This document shows positions 51,731-63,525 of a DNA stretch of 64,000 nucleotides, piece by piece. The notes beneath the pieces were generated by a model that did not search any database, was not told where the DNA came from, and saw nothing but the letters and a program-made list of their open reading frames with translations. The stretch is taken from assembly GCA_008933995.1 (NCBI GenBank), contig WARS01000016.1, positions 15,221,386 through 15,285,385 on the forward strand, written 5' to 3'. This stretch comes from Datnioides undecimradiatus (lineage: Eukaryota; Chordata; Actinopteri; Lobotiformes; Datnioididae). Within the stretch, counting starts at the first letter, position 1; every line of letters begins with the position of its first letter. Position numbers and translations under genes: made by a program.

Positions 51731-54700
51731 GTGTGTATGGGCGTGCTAGCCTGGTGAATGCATTAGTAAGATGTCAAAGGCGTCCTCTGAGAAGCAAAGC
51801 TAGAATGTGATTCTGGGTTGCCGGGGGGAGGTTGCCATGGTGAAGCTATGCTGAGTAATAAAAGATGGGCTCCGGTCTCTCGGACAGATGGGCTCTGGGG
51901 AGATACCTCCCCTACTGAGCTCCCTCTTTCTCTCTCTCTCTCTCCTCTCTTCTCTCTTTCTCACCATCATTCCTCTGATTATTAACTCACTGGCCCACGT
52001 CTGTTATTTATTAATACAATTATTTTACTTTGACATCTTCACTCTTTGTTTTATCTCGCGAAAGAAAACTTTTTATCTTGTTAGCTTTTATTCTGCACGT
52101 CACCACTTCTCCTTCACCGGTTGTTAAAATCAAAAAGACGTCCAACCAAACTGAACAGATGTATTTATTTATAAATATAAATTACATGCAAAATGCACAC
52201 ACACTCACTACGAATGAATGACGTGATTGTGCTTCTTTATTGATCTAAAGACTGTGCTGGGTCCATTAAAATTCAAAAGGAAGATGAGAGAGGGTTGAAG
52301 AGGAAAACATTTAAGGACAGAGGAGGGAGAGAAGTGGGTAATTGAGACATGATAGTGGTAAGAGTGTTGTAAAAGTAGAGGATGAGAGTTGAAAGAGACT
52401 GAAAGAGTGGGGCTGAGAGAGTGGAGTCAGTGAAGATTGACTGAGTCTCGGCTGTTAAGGATGTTTCATCACTTTATCTCTTTTTCTGTCTTTCCCAACA
52501 GTCTCTCTCAGCATTAAACACAAAAAATTAACAAAGAAATGTGATATTCTTGCACTGATGGATTGCACTGTGTCATTTTGTTTACATTCAGTGTTTCACA
52601 CATTATTTGTATCCTGATAACAAAACAACATGGTGAATTAATTTCCTAGCTCAAGAAACATTTCTGCCACTGAGTTGGTAACTTATCAAGATGCGCTTTC
52701 TACCACAGCATGCCATTCAGCCACAAGTTATGCTCACTAGGATGCATAAATCCACTCAGACAGAGAAAGGAAGATTCAGCCAGGGTTTGCAGCTAATCTG
52801 CTGACGTTCATGCTTATTTTGTAGCCACAGCACAGCTCACCACTGGCCAAGCCCACAGCAAACAGTGTGCGCGCCTTTAAAAATCCCAGACATCACTGAA
52901 AAGCTACTTATCAGTATTTACAACAGCACATTTCAGTGTGGCAGAAAGGCAACGGTGAGCCACAGTCAGACTGTTACACAGAGTGCCGTGGCCCTGGGTA
53001 CTCTGGTACTGTGGAGTAGTTTTTAGTCAATGTTAATGTATTGTGTGTATCCTTGAAGCCTGACAAACTTGTTGAATGCATTTCTTTCGTTATAAAAATG
53101 TGCAACACTTAACATAATCAAATCCTGTATTGTTTACATCCATTCTTGCTGGTCTTCCTCCCTACCTTTGCTGATGCAAAGATATATTGCATTGTTTCAG
53201 CCCATCGTTTACTGCCACAAATTGTTATATGATTGTATTTGCGCAAGACAGAATTGTACTCATAGTGCAATTCATAGATGCTGTAAACTTGATAGATGGT
53301 TTGAAGGGGTTTTTTTTTCAGAATAGAAGAGAAACTTGAATTTTGTTTTAATTGATTTATGTGACTGCTTCTTAAATCATGTGTAGTATATAAAGATAAA
53401 TCATAACTGAATTACTCCTGAGTAAAAAATATCTGCCAGAACTCGTACTGGAGCTGTTGGTATAAAGAAAGTGAGTCTCACCATTAGTCATGAAATATTT
53501 GATGATATGGACTTTTCCACTCTTCTGATTTGCACTTAATTTCACATCAGCAATTTAGAATTTCAATTTGTTAAAAAATAAGCAAGAGCAATAGTCAAGG
53601 TTTGCACTGAGTAATCTGTTGTTTGATTGTCATTTGCACAGTATTTGAGATATTGTGCATACTGAAGGAGCATGAACCTTTTTTCCACCTCCAAATCATG
53701 AAATTGCAAATATTGAAGATTTTCCTTTCTGTTACAGCAATAACAAAAGAGCTCATACTCCTTTTGCATTTTTACAGCTCACTGCATAATAATGACTCTG
53801 TGTTAGGTTTTCCGACATGTTATCAGTTTCACACAGATGATGCATGTTCATTGACACACCTTCAGGTGTTTTTACATTTTTTCCTGCCATGGTTTAGGAG
53901 CAACCTATACAGAGGCAGAAATGACAGGATGTGGCAGCAAAATTGGGCGTCAGACTTTTAATTCAAAGTCTAACCTTTCAATATTCATAATGCTCCAATG
54001 TTTTATTCTCTTAAAAGTGGAGGGAAGATTTTCTCAGTGAAGAGACTCAGTCTTTGAATAGAAGGTGCCTCAGGGCTTGAGAACTTCAGAACCTCAGATC
54101 CACAGCAGCCTGTCCTGAAATGGTCTCTGAAATGGTTGGTTAGAGGTGAAAACAAGACAGCTCAGCACTTGTTTAGATGTTCTTCACCAAAGAGAGACTC
54201 CGTCTTTTCTATAACTTATCTGTTGCTTGATCCTAACTGTTATTACAGTGGATGGTCATGGATTGTAGCTCTGTTTTTCCTTCTGTCTTAACAGGAGCTT
54301 CTCAAGTTCAGCTCCATTATGAAGACATAGTATTTTCCTTCATTTTCCTGCTGTCAGGCCTTTCCTGCACAGGTTGTTACCACCATCAGTCACATTCACA
54401 CTCCTTTTGACTTCTCTGCAGGTATCAACAAAGGAAGCTGTTTTCGGATCAATCATTTTCCAGAGGATAACGACTACGACACAGACAGCTCAGAGTACAT
54501 CTTACGTAAGTCATTGCAACCTCTTCATCTTCAAACACTTGATATCTTAATCCCCTCCTCTCCTTTTTTTCATGTGCTGATGCAGTTATCACAAGGGTAC
54601 TTAATGTGTCATGACATCTCTACCCCCCCCCCATAAAAGCCTGATGTCATGACAGTAATTGGAGCTATGGAGATGATGAAGTGTGTTGTGTGCTGATGAG

Positions 54701-57280
54701 TAACAGGGCTGATCTGAAACATGACCCACAGAAGAGCACATCTCACATTGGACCAAGGTACTTTGGTGAAGACATGTCACTGTAAAATAGTCTAAACACT
54801 ACAGATAGTCTGGGATATTGCAGTTGCTCCATTTTGTTTCAGAGCAGCATCACTCTGCACATCACATCTGGTTTCCAGTTTGAGGCCCTGTGTCCCAAAG
54901 CAACTGTTATCATGTTTGCTGTTGTGTTGCTATGTTGATGAAACTCAAAAATCTCATGAAAATTAATTCCTGTACTCACTTGGTTAATGTTGTGGAAAAG
55001 CAGGAATGTCTACTAATCAGGATTTCAACTGGGGTAATCAGCTAATCAGCTGGGGGTGCGTTTTTGACACCAATAGAAGAAGAATTTGTTTCTTTTACTT
55101 CAGTTTATTAATACTGTACTAATACTGCACCATACTGCAGTATTAATGCTACACTACAAGTAAAGTGTGAAAAGCAAACGTTCTCACTGTGCAGAAAAAA
55201 TGGACACCGTTGTAAGTATTACATAACATGTTTTTGGCTTCATTTAACTGGTGCATCTGACTCCTTTAGATGTTTATGGTTGGCATGTTAACTATTTTAA
55301 ATACTGTTGGATAGTTTGATCAACAGCAATGCATCATATTTCGTAAGACTGTCAAATGTTTGTAGCATCACTGTCTCGTGAGAACCACATATCTCCAAAA
55401 AGTCAACTTTTCATGAGCTCATGAGCAGTTTTCAGCTTTGTGAAGATGTATTTTCTCAGTTAATCCAAGAGGATTTTGAATAATTTATTTATCTTAAGAA
55501 GTACGAGAACTTCCTCATCCTATAAAGTAGCACTTCATTCTTCAGTTTATCATAGACACACATATTTATTGTTATCAAATTTGGAGATTCATGGTTTTAA
55601 CTTTGCAGGAAAGGTATGAAATATTGCAATTCATGACTGTTAGACAAATGTAGTATGGTAAAACATGCAATATTTTTCTCAGAGATCTAGCAGAAAACAT
55701 TTATAAAATTGCATTAAATGGAAATACTCAAGTCAGGTACCTTTGTAAGAGTAAATGAATTGAATTACTTGAATTACTTAAGAACTGCATCCATATAGTG
55801 GGATGCTTTTTGTGAAAAAAATGACACTCTTTTCTTCTTTGTTAAAATTTGTTAAAACGAGGAAGACTGAACTGTCTCTGTCTTGTATGAACAGGTATAG
55901 TGCGTGCGTCAAGCCTGTTCCCCATCCTCAGCACCATTCTCCTGATGTTGGGTGGCCTGTGTGTTGGAATTGGACGCATCTACAACAGCAAGAACAACAT
56001 CCTGCTCAGTGCTGGCATATTGTTTGTGGCTGCAGGTAGGCCGAGACTGGCAGTGCACTATAGACAAACACACAAACTGATGCAACAAGAAATACATTAT
56101 TAGCCACAGAAAAAAGATGGACATACGCGGACAGGAGAGGTCAGATAGAGTACAGAAGGTTTTCCCTCTGGTTTTATTTAAGTTTCATCTTTTACTTTTA
56201 AAGTTACCCTAACTCGTCCTCTTTTTCCTCAGCAAATATAACTCATGTGCCTTCGCCATACAGCATATTCTGTTGTTTTAACATAACACAGAAAATAAAA
56301 GTACTGACTTACATATTTAAGACCCATCTCCCGTTTCACTTGAATTGACTTTTTTCTTTCTAATTGGCACTGAAAAATAAATCTTTGTGAATATGCAAAG
56401 AAAAATGTCAGAAGGTGAAAATCTGCAAGAAAGATGTGAATATTCAAGTTGTGTTTTCATGATAATACCTCTTTCTATTATTGAGAGAAAATTGAGTGAA
56501 TAAGGAATAGATCTTGCAGGTGTTGAATGGGATACAGATACAGGTGTAGAGGGGTGTAGAGTGTGTGAACACACACTGCGTGCACAGTGTAGTGTAATCT
56601 GCAGGCTTTATCAGCTACTTATGTGCTTAAACTTTAGGGATTTTACATCCATATGCTTTGCTTTCATCTCCCCTCTTAATTCTCTTCATCTTCCTCTTCT
56701 TTCATTTTTCCTTTTTATAGGCCTGAGCAACATCATTGGCATCATCGTCTACATCTCAAGTAACGCCGGAGACCCCAGTGACAAGAAAGACGAGGACAAG
56801 AAGAACCAGTACAACTACGGCTGGTCCTTTTACTTTGGTGCCCTCTCCTTCATTGTGGCTGAATCAGTGGGCGTTCTCGCAGTCAACATATATATAGAGA
56901 AAAACAAGGAGACACGCTTCCGAGCCCGACGCGACTTCATCAAAACCACCTCCTCTTCTTCGCCATACTCCCGCATCCCAAGTTACCGCTACCGAAGAAG
57001 GCGCTCACGCTCCAGTTCAAGGTCGACTGACCCCTCGCGCGAGCCCTCCCCAGTGGGGATGAAAATCAGTGGAGGAAGTGGCGCAGGGGGAGGAAGCTTG
57101 GGGATGGGTTTGCCAATGGGAGATATATCCCTGTATGCGCTTAGTAGGGACCCTCTGAAGGGCGGAAGTGGGACTGCAGGGCCCTACAGTCCAGAGAGGG
57201 ACTCTGGGTTTTTACAAGTCCACAACTGCTTCCAGAAAGATCTGAAAGATGGAGTGAACAGAAGGACGACGCCAGTATGA
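48912..57280 (+). CDS. cacng4: TARP gamma-4 (voltage-dependent calcium channel gamma-4 subunit)
   Basis: Type I transmembrane AMPA-receptor regulatory protein that promotes receptor trafficking and slows channel closing. Four coding exons (48912-49134, 54422-54505, 55895-56035, 56721-57280) join cleanly to 335 codons; human is about 327. The start ATG has a strong context (G at -3, G at +4) and gives [18 protein letters not shown]. Four membrane segments are at about residues 9-29, 108-128, 137-160 and 183-206. Outer loop 1 has two NTT sites (42, 45), GLWRIC (66-71) and the conserved [10 protein letters not shown]. The long tail has an [11 protein letters not shown] basic-serine cluster (241-251), a fish-like Gly-rich insertion (about 266-279), and ends RRTTPV, the class I PDZ ligand for PSD-95. 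The sequence matches gamma-4 better than gamma-2, gamma-3 or gamma-8. Confidence 0.97.
50988..51029. repeat. (CA)n microsatellite
   Basis: About 13 CA units, a GT interruption (CAGTCACA), then about six more units. Intronic in cacng4. Confidence 0.9.
51691..51728. repeat. (GT)n microsatellite
   Basis: Nineteen uninterrupted GT units. It lies 0.7 kb from the CA repeat in the same intron and in opposite orientation, so the two could pair in a transcript. Confidence 0.9.
54422..54505 (+). CDS. cacng4: cacng4 coding exon 2
   Basis: An 84-nt phase 1/phase 1 exon. It reads [19 protein letters not shown] then TDSSEYIL. It completes outer loop 1 with the second conserved cysteine (residue 81) and a strongly conserved acidic stretch. 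The donor is GTAAGT. Confidence 0.95.
54506..55894 (+). other. cacng4: cacng4 intron 2 (1.4 kb)
   Basis: Phase 1 intron, AT-rich, with a C11 run near 54625. The acceptor is TTGTATGAACAG, with a weak polypyrimidine tract. No other feature was seen. Confidence 0.9.
55895..56035 (+). CDS. cacng4: cacng4 coding exon 3
   Basis: A 141-nt exon that matches cacng5 exon 3 exactly in length and phase. It reads [20 protein letters not shown] through SAGILFVAA. It encodes TM2 and the start of TM3. The donor is GTAGGC. Confidence 0.95.
56036..56720 (+). other. cacng4: cacng4 intron 3 (685 bp)
   Basis: Phase 1 intron with a strong pyrimidine tract (about 56670-56716). No other feature was seen. Confidence 0.9.
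56721..57280 (+). CDS. cacng4: cacng4 last coding exon
   Basis: A 560-nt exon after CCTTTTTATAG. It reads [20 protein letters not shown] through VNRRTTPV, then TGA 57278-57280. It holds the end of TM3, outer loop 2, TM4 and the whole cytosolic tail in one exon, unlike cacng5, where TM4 is split. Tail features are the [11 protein letters not shown] cluster, [10 protein letters not shown], a Gly-rich patch, [12 protein letters not shown] and the TTPV PDZ ligand. Confidence 0.97.
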
Positions 57281-58870
57281 GGTCAGGAGTTTATTGCTGT
57301 GAAACAAAAAGCTTGATGGAACACATTAGATATTGTAGAGTTGATGAGAAAGGACAAATCCTCCCTGGGGCTGTTCAGGCAGCAGCGATGTTGAAAGGTC
57401 AGAGCTCAAAATGGTTTTCTAAGCATCCCTCTGTGACAGAAAAAGTGCCAATCTGTGTTTCATTTGAAGAAAGGGTAAATGTGATATCAAAACAACTTTC
57501 CATGATGTGACTCAGTGTCTCCTATGAAAAGTTGATGCAGGCATTTTGTAGCAATATTTTAAGAGTTTAATTGTAAAATGTAACGCCCACTGTTTGTGAG
57601 TGACTTCTATTCTTACAGAAAGGCTGAAAAATGTTGTACTTCAACTTAAGATTTTGCCTGATGAACAAATTAGCGTTTTATAGACTTGTTGCTCTATATG
57701 ATAAAGATTGTGAATATTGATCTTCAGGGTAATTATTTTTTTTCTTTTAAAATAGCTGTACACTGTTTTGGAAAAGGAACATATCTCTTTTATTCTAAGA
57801 CATAAAAGAGCTTTGTCTCAGAAAATGTTTGCCAAGATGAAGTGATTTGTGTGATTGTTTGAGTATTATTGTATTTTACCCATTTGTAACTTAACACAAC
57901 TGGTGCTAACTTCATCCATACACCTTTGATCGTGTTTAGCCTTCTCAACTGCTATTTGAATATTTCTACTGTATCTCAATAACCTCACTCAAGCTTATGT
58001 ATGTATGTATGTGAGTCATGTGATAAATATGCGTGTTACAGTGTGTGAAATGTATGTTATGGCTCTGAAACACTGCCACATTGTGATACATTCCTACTAT
58101 GGATTTGTGTATAAACATACATACCTACAAACATACATGTATATGTATATATAAAATCAGCAATCACAAGGCACACAGTAATATCAGTACATTCCAGTAT
58201 GCTGAGTGATGTTTCAGTGTAAACATTTTTGTACAGACTGTCTAGCTTGCTCTCCGTTCGCTCAGGGACAATGTGTGGAACTTTTAGAGATGAAGAGCAT
58301 GAGAGAAAAATATTTGTCTAAGTTGCTTTTACTTTTCCTTACCTAAGCCAGACAGACTGTTGCAGTTGCTGTGTGTAAAACAGAGGTGAGCTCACGCTGT
58401 ACGTGTTCCTGTTAATTAACGTGACTTGTTTCTGCATTTACCACCTTTGTGCTTGCAAGATTTGTCTGCTACAAATTTTTTAGATATAATACAAATGATC
58501 ATATAATCAAAATACATTTGTGGTCATTGCAGAACTCATACGTGAAGTACTTCTGTGCACTCATTTGTCCATATGAATGAAAGGAAGGATTTTGTTGTGC
58601 AACTACCTGAATTGGACAACTGTACTATCGCATGATACATATTGAAAAAGTGCTCAGTTATCATAATTGTTGGCTGAATTTAGCCATATCTGCTTCTGAT
58701 TGTTTAAACCCTCCAAAATTGTGTCATTTGAGTATGCAAACAAGACACAACAACGGGAAAGCGAGACATTTGTGATCAGCCATTTTGAACCCAACAAGCA
58801 TACTGTGTTAATGACACATAGGGATAGGGACAAATAAAAAGAAATGAGTGAATAAATGAGTAGAGTAACA
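57281..58870 (+). other. cacng4: cacng4 3' UTR (probable extent)
   Basis: Non-coding sequence after the stop with ATGT/ATAC simple-sequence patches near 57995-58015 and 58110-58152. AATAAA hexamers at 58833-58838 and 58851-58856 are the first good candidates; another lies at 59878-59883, beyond the transposase relic. The end is uncertain. A 77-codon frame that begins on the stop codon (ATGA, 57277) is judged random. Confidence 0.4.
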
Positions 58871-59439
58871 TAATGAAAGCAGATGTTTTCACACATGTGC
58901 ACTGCATGGTGCAATTAACCAATTAACAATCAGTCATGCATGTTTCAACATTTTGAGCAGGCCAGGGTGATTCAGAAATTGACGTAAAGATGGAAAGCCA
59001 CAGACAGGAGGCCATCTCCATTAGAGTCTAAGAAAAATACATCATTAACTAGGGTTAGAGATTGTGGACAACATTTGATGACTTTGATGCTCATGCAGTA
59101 AGTGTGAAACAAAGGAAAGTACAATACAGTATGTAAACTCATGTATAAATCCCTTATTACAAAGATGAATGCATGTATGAGTTCAGTGGTGCAAAAACAG
59201 AAGAGGTGTTCTAGAGAAATGCACAAAAAAGAGGGTAAGATCAGTCATCATTTACCATCTTCTCAAAAAGTGGGAATATGCATGTGTGTTGTATACCAAG
59301 TGAACTGTACAGGCCTAAATGATTGACCTCTACATTGAGGCATCATGTAGCTCTGTTATAATGTTGTGGAGATATTGCCTTTTTGGTATTCACGTGTCCC
59401 TTTAGAGGGAAGCTTTAATGCAAATCAACACAAATTTGT
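58871..59439. other. Intergenic after cacng4
   Basis: No gene was recognised. The sequence is plain AT-rich DNA leading into the transposase relic. The cacng4 3' UTR could extend into it. Confidence 0.6.
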
Positions 59440-59765
59440 TCTGATTGATCACCTTTATCATGTGATGAAACCTTTCCTTTCAGATGGGAGTGGTGTCTTC
59501 CATCACAGCAATGCATCCATCCACAGGACACACAGACTGATCAAATGGCTTGATGAGTTTGCAAATAATGTGAAACATACTATGGCCTTCACAGTCACCA
59601 CACCATACACCAGCTGAACACCTGTGGAAGATTTTGGACCAACATATTACAAATATCCTTTGGGGAAATGTATGTGAGTGTTTATCCCTACTATAAAGTT
59701 CAGAAGCTTGTAGAATCAAGACCAAGGTGTACTGAAGCTGTTCTCGTGCCCGCGGTGGCCTGAAA
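59440..59765 (+). pseudogene. Decayed Tc1/mariner transposase fragment
   Basis: Two frames recall the C-terminal catalytic half of a Tc1-type DDE transposase. One reads FHHSNASIHRTHRLIKWLDEF, where active copies have a DNA-type motif (here HSNA, with the catalytic Asp replaced by Ser). After a small deletion near 59580 the frame shifts to WPSQSPHHTPAEHLWKILD, matching the WPSQSPDLNPxEHLW box, with the catalytic Glu kept. Downstream, CAGAAGCTTGTAGAATC and CTGAAGCTGTTCTCG match the usual tail of these genes. Frameshifts and the lost Asp make it inactive. The N-terminal half and the flanking terminal repeats were not found. The subfamily is uncertain. Confidence 0.7.
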
Positions 59766-60149
59766 ACAAATCGTTTTTTTCTTAGATTTTTTTTTTTTGC
59801 CGCCTGCATGTTGAGCTTTTAGGGTACTGAATTAATAGTGAATTGATGTGAATTTGTCTATAGGGGTGTGGTTTGTAAATAAAACAAAAATTATTCTAGT
59901 GATAATTTAGCTCTTTTCAACTGATCAACACAATTTATTAGGCACAGTAAATACTATTAAAAATGGCTAAGTGTGTTATATGACAGGAGTGATCCAGGAG
60001 TGATTTGGTTATACAAAACAGGATGTTGATGCTGAGTATCTGGATAGTTTACCCAGCAGCATTGCAATGGTGTACAAAGGCCAAATAGCTTACGGCCATC
60101 AGGGGCACTGGCTATACCTTTGTCATGATTTTTCACATTCAGCCAAATA

Positions 60150-60514
60150 CAGTACTACTCGGAAAATTAGAATATCCTGAAAAAGTGCATGCATTTCTGT
60201 AACTCAACTTTTAAAGGTGACTTTTTAAAGGCTCAGGACCCTTTTGCAGGTGTTTTGGATTACTTACCTGATTAGTGTGTGACACTTTGAGCCTACAATA
60301 CTGAAGCTTTTCACAGTATTCTAATTTTCTGAGTTTTTGGGTTTGAGGTTTTAATAAGCTGTAAATCATAATCAGCAAAATTACAACAAAAAATGCTTGA
60401 GACATCTCACTTTGCATGTAATGAGTCTATAAAATGTATTGGTTTCACCTTTTATGCTGGATTGCCTGAATAAAACAACTTTTACACGATATTCTAATTT
60501 TCCGAGTAGTACTG
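60150..60514. mobile_element. Non-autonomous DNA transposon (MITE), 365 bp, Tc1/mariner-type
   Basis: The first 27 bases (starting CAGTACTACTCGGAAAATTA) are the exact reverse complement of the last 27 (60488-60514). Both ends are flanked by TA (60148-60149 and 60515-60516), the target duplication of Tc1/mariner elements. There is no coding capacity. An internal copy of the TIR core, TATTCTAATTTTCTGAG, occurs at about 60318-60334. The interior (GCTGTAAATCATAATC, CACTTTGCATGTAATGAGTC) resembles an element I recall as abundant in fish genomes. Perfect TIRs suggest fairly recent insertion. Confidence 0.85.
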
Positions 60515-60516
60515 TA

Positions 60517-62429
60517 GTGTGAGTTTTATTGCAAGAACAGAAACTGTAATTAGTGACTGCGGAGACAAATTCTCCAAACATAATAAATCATATGAACTGA
60601 GAATTGTCCACAGGGTTTGCTTCTCTTGATACAGAAAGTGTTCAGCTAATGACGTGGGGTTGATGGGCCTGTTATGCTCTGATATGAAACTGTGTGGCAA
60701 ACAGTCGAGCAACCACATGGTGTTAAAAGAAATCGGCATCAGCCAACTTAATGCTTGGCTGAACTAACAGGCTCCCAAATGCTCATCCAGACTTCAAAAA
60801 GCTTGTCTCTTTGTATCGAAACAAGAGCTGGAGCAAAAGTGGGTGGTGTGGACGGCTAGTAGAAGTTCAAATTACTCGTTCTTGGTATGGTGCACGCTCG
60901 ACTGGGTTCCATGTCAGCTTCATGCTTTGTTTCCCAGTTGAATATTTTTAGCAGTGGTTGGAATTGGTTTAATTTGGTTGTTTTGTGAATCAGTGTCACG
61001 GCGGTTGCCATGCATTATTTAAAAACACACAGTGCCATGAGAGGGTGTGTAGTCACTGAGGTGGAGAATGGAAAGCCTTGAATTGGAACAGACTTATTTT
61101 CATTTGGCGTATGTGTGATGTATCTTTGTTATGCCAAACCCTGTTTCCAAGTCCAGTCCTGAATTTGAGCTATTCTTCACCCCTCTCCTCTGTCGATAGC
61201 CCAGGCCGATAAGCCCCTGCGAATTTGAATGGACTCTCACTGGTATTTTCACCCACAACAAAGCAGCACCACAGCCCGTCCCTCCCTGCCTCCCTCCCTC
61301 CTGTTGTGCATCACTGAAAGATCTCCTCCAGTAATTGAGAGGAAAATGGCAGGGTCACCTCTCCATGCAGTCACAACACTAGCTAACATGCTTGTTAGCA
61401 TTGGTACCTCGCTGTGCAGAACGGATAAAATAACGCTTCAGGGTCTCAACTCAGGTTCCATCTTTGTAACCTGATTTGCTGGTGTGACAAATGGTTCAGC
61501 GCCAGTTCATACTTGAGTTATCTTTGTACTGAACCTGATAGACCCAGTGTCATAACAAAAGATTTTACAGCCAGTAATGTTTTATTTAGAAACTGTTTAT
61601 TTGCTATAATTCTCACTGTCATGAGATACAAATATAAACTGGCAAATGTTACTGCAATTTGTATATAATTGATAAAACCAATTTAATTAAAATAGAGCGG
61701 TTGACCCTATAGATTAGATTTACTTCAAATAAATTATGATTTATTCTGTTGACATCATTTTAAAAGGCATTGTGGAGCTAATATTTAGAGAAAAGATCAG
61801 TTGTGCTAATGAAAACTGGAAAAACGCATCATATTTGTACTTTTTCCTTGATCTTTCAATGTCTGACTGTATAATATATGACTTACATAATGTCCCCAAC
61901 TGCTATCGTCAGTGGTCATCTTTGGCCAGGAGGGAATCACTATTTCATCAGTAGTAAATGTGTAGTTTGGTTTAATCTTATGTTATCTTCATACTGTTTA
62001 TTAGCACAACTTGTACTTAGAGGATATAGGATGGATGTGAAAGCCAGATGTGATTTCCTCCTGAGAGATCCCATCTCCACAGGCATCCTCTCTCCTCCCA
62101 AGTTCTTTTTGAAATTTTCCTCCCAGCAGGCGTCTCGATTCCTCACTCCCTGTTGATATCAGTGCCATACTGTCAATCCAGGAACCACAGGCATCCATTA
62201 ACATGACATCTGTCACTGCGCTAAGACTGGATTTAGCCAGCAGCCGTTGGAGCTAAAGACCTTTTTCATCTGCTAAGATGTGACAAACGACAGATCCTCA
62301 TGTTACATTGTACTGGATCCAGTTATTTGACGATGTCTGCAGAAATGCAGCTTAACTGATAAACAGGCAACATTACTTTAAACATGTGACTAACCTAGTG
62401 AACCCTTCTAACAGACACATTGTGAGAAG
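60517..62429. other. Intergenic, right of the MITE
   Basis: No gene was recognised. I looked for cacng1, the next gene in the human block, and saw no GLWRIC-type exon. A CT-rich stretch lies near 61274-61303. Otherwise it is unremarkable AT-rich sequence. Confidence 0.6.
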
Positions 62430-62810
62430 AATTTGAACAGGTGAACCCAAATGCAGACACTTATGGCAGCGAGACAGGGGTGTGACTGAAAAAGATATTT
62501 ATTGCTTAAAAGGTGGGAATGCAGGCGTAGGAGAGAAGTGTAAGGGTCAAGGGCAGGAATTCAGGGGTGATGGGGTGAGTGTCTGGAAGGGGATAAAATG
62601 GCTTAGACTGACTGGTGCAAAAGCTACAATCTGACTGAATGGAAGTTGCAGTATTTGTAGAGGTCTTGATAAGTGAGATGAGGTGCAGCTGGTGTGGCCC
62701 TTCTCTGACTCCTGCACACCTGTCTCCACAACTAGCTCTACTTCCCCTCCCCGTGATTAATTAAATGTCTAAAATCTAAGTTAAGTCTAAAATGTCTAGG
62801 GCAAACGGGA
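62430..62810. repeat. Probable dispersed fish repeat fragment
   Basis: The words GTGAACCCAAATGCAGACAC, GATATTTATTGCTTA, GATGAGGTGCAGCTGGTGTG and CTCCTGCACACCTGTCTCC are ones I recall, in this order, as high-copy dispersed repeat sequence in many teleost genomes. It has no coding capacity and I could not define its ends. The identification is from memory of the motif order, not from any comparison. Confidence 0.4.
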
Positions 62811-63362
62811 CTTTGAGTAACTTTGTCATTTTTTAACCACTGGTGTTAAAGAAAAGCATTCACATTCAGGATTATTTAGTTAAATAACCATCAGAAAGAA
62901 AGTATATCAGAGAGTATATTAAGTATATAAGGATATTAGGGAATCCAGAGGGATAAATCAAAACCGAACTGAACTGAATGAATTTCATGAGTATAATTAA
63001 AGTCATTTTTGTGAGATTGGTGCAGAGACATTTATTTAGCATTATTTTAGGTCATTTTATCCATAACTGTGTTACATACAATCCCTGTAAACACAACCCA
63101 TAACTCTCTATGGTCCTGCTTACATTGTCTGTTTCAGCTGAGGACTTGGATTTTCAGTGAAAAAAAGAACATATATTAATAATGTGTAATATATGATACT
63201 GCTGAACCTATAAATACAAAGTGTCTTTAATTATTCCCATGAAACATTTGTTATGTATCAAATTACTCTGAAATAAAAAAGAGTGACCAGAAAATTAATA
63301 TTTGCTTTATTTGTTTGAATTTTACCATTCTCAAGTTATGCAGTCCTTTATTGGTCTGATAA
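62811..63362. other. Intergenic, AT-rich
   Basis: No feature was recognised. AATAAA occurs near 63272 but has no gene to serve. Confidence 0.6.
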
Positions 63363-63483
63363 CATTGGGGAACAATTTGAAAAAAATTTTCTGTTGAGTT
63401 AGATTTTTATGCTGATTAAAACTAAAATTGGCATGCTGATTCCAAAATTGCAGTCAGTTTTTTTCTAGCACGTCAAGTTTTTT
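63363..63483. mobile_element. Diverged copy of the adjacent fold-back arm
   Basis: CATTGGGGAAC, TGAGTTAGATTTTTA, GATTCCAAAATTGCAGTCAG and TAGCACGTCAAG appear in the same order and orientation as in the left arm of the fold-back element that starts at 63526 (CACTGGGGAAC, TGAGTTAG, GAATCCAAAACTGATCTCAG, TATCACGTCAAG). It is therefore a related but older terminal sequence in tandem with it. Confidence 0.6.
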
Positions 63484-63525
63484 CTCCACAGCTTACCCTC
63501 CAGATAAGCAAAATTACACTGATTA

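Larger units (their letters stand above)
49135..54421 (+). other. cacng4: cacng4 intron 1 (5.3 kb)
   Basis: Phase 1 intron with acceptor TTCTCTGCAG. CpG-bearing sequence continues to about 49500 (GCGCGCAAAGGCGGCGG). It contains a CA repeat (50988-51029), a GT repeat (51691-51728) and a CT-rich tract (about 51923-51960). No extra exon was recognised; the 130-codon frame at 50564-50956 is not a known protein. Confidence 0.85.

Noticed and set aside
57277-57510. 77-codon frame starting on the cacng4 stop codon
   Set aside because: Coupled ATGA overlap is a bacterial arrangement. In a vertebrate 3' UTR this is most likely chance, and no domain is seen.
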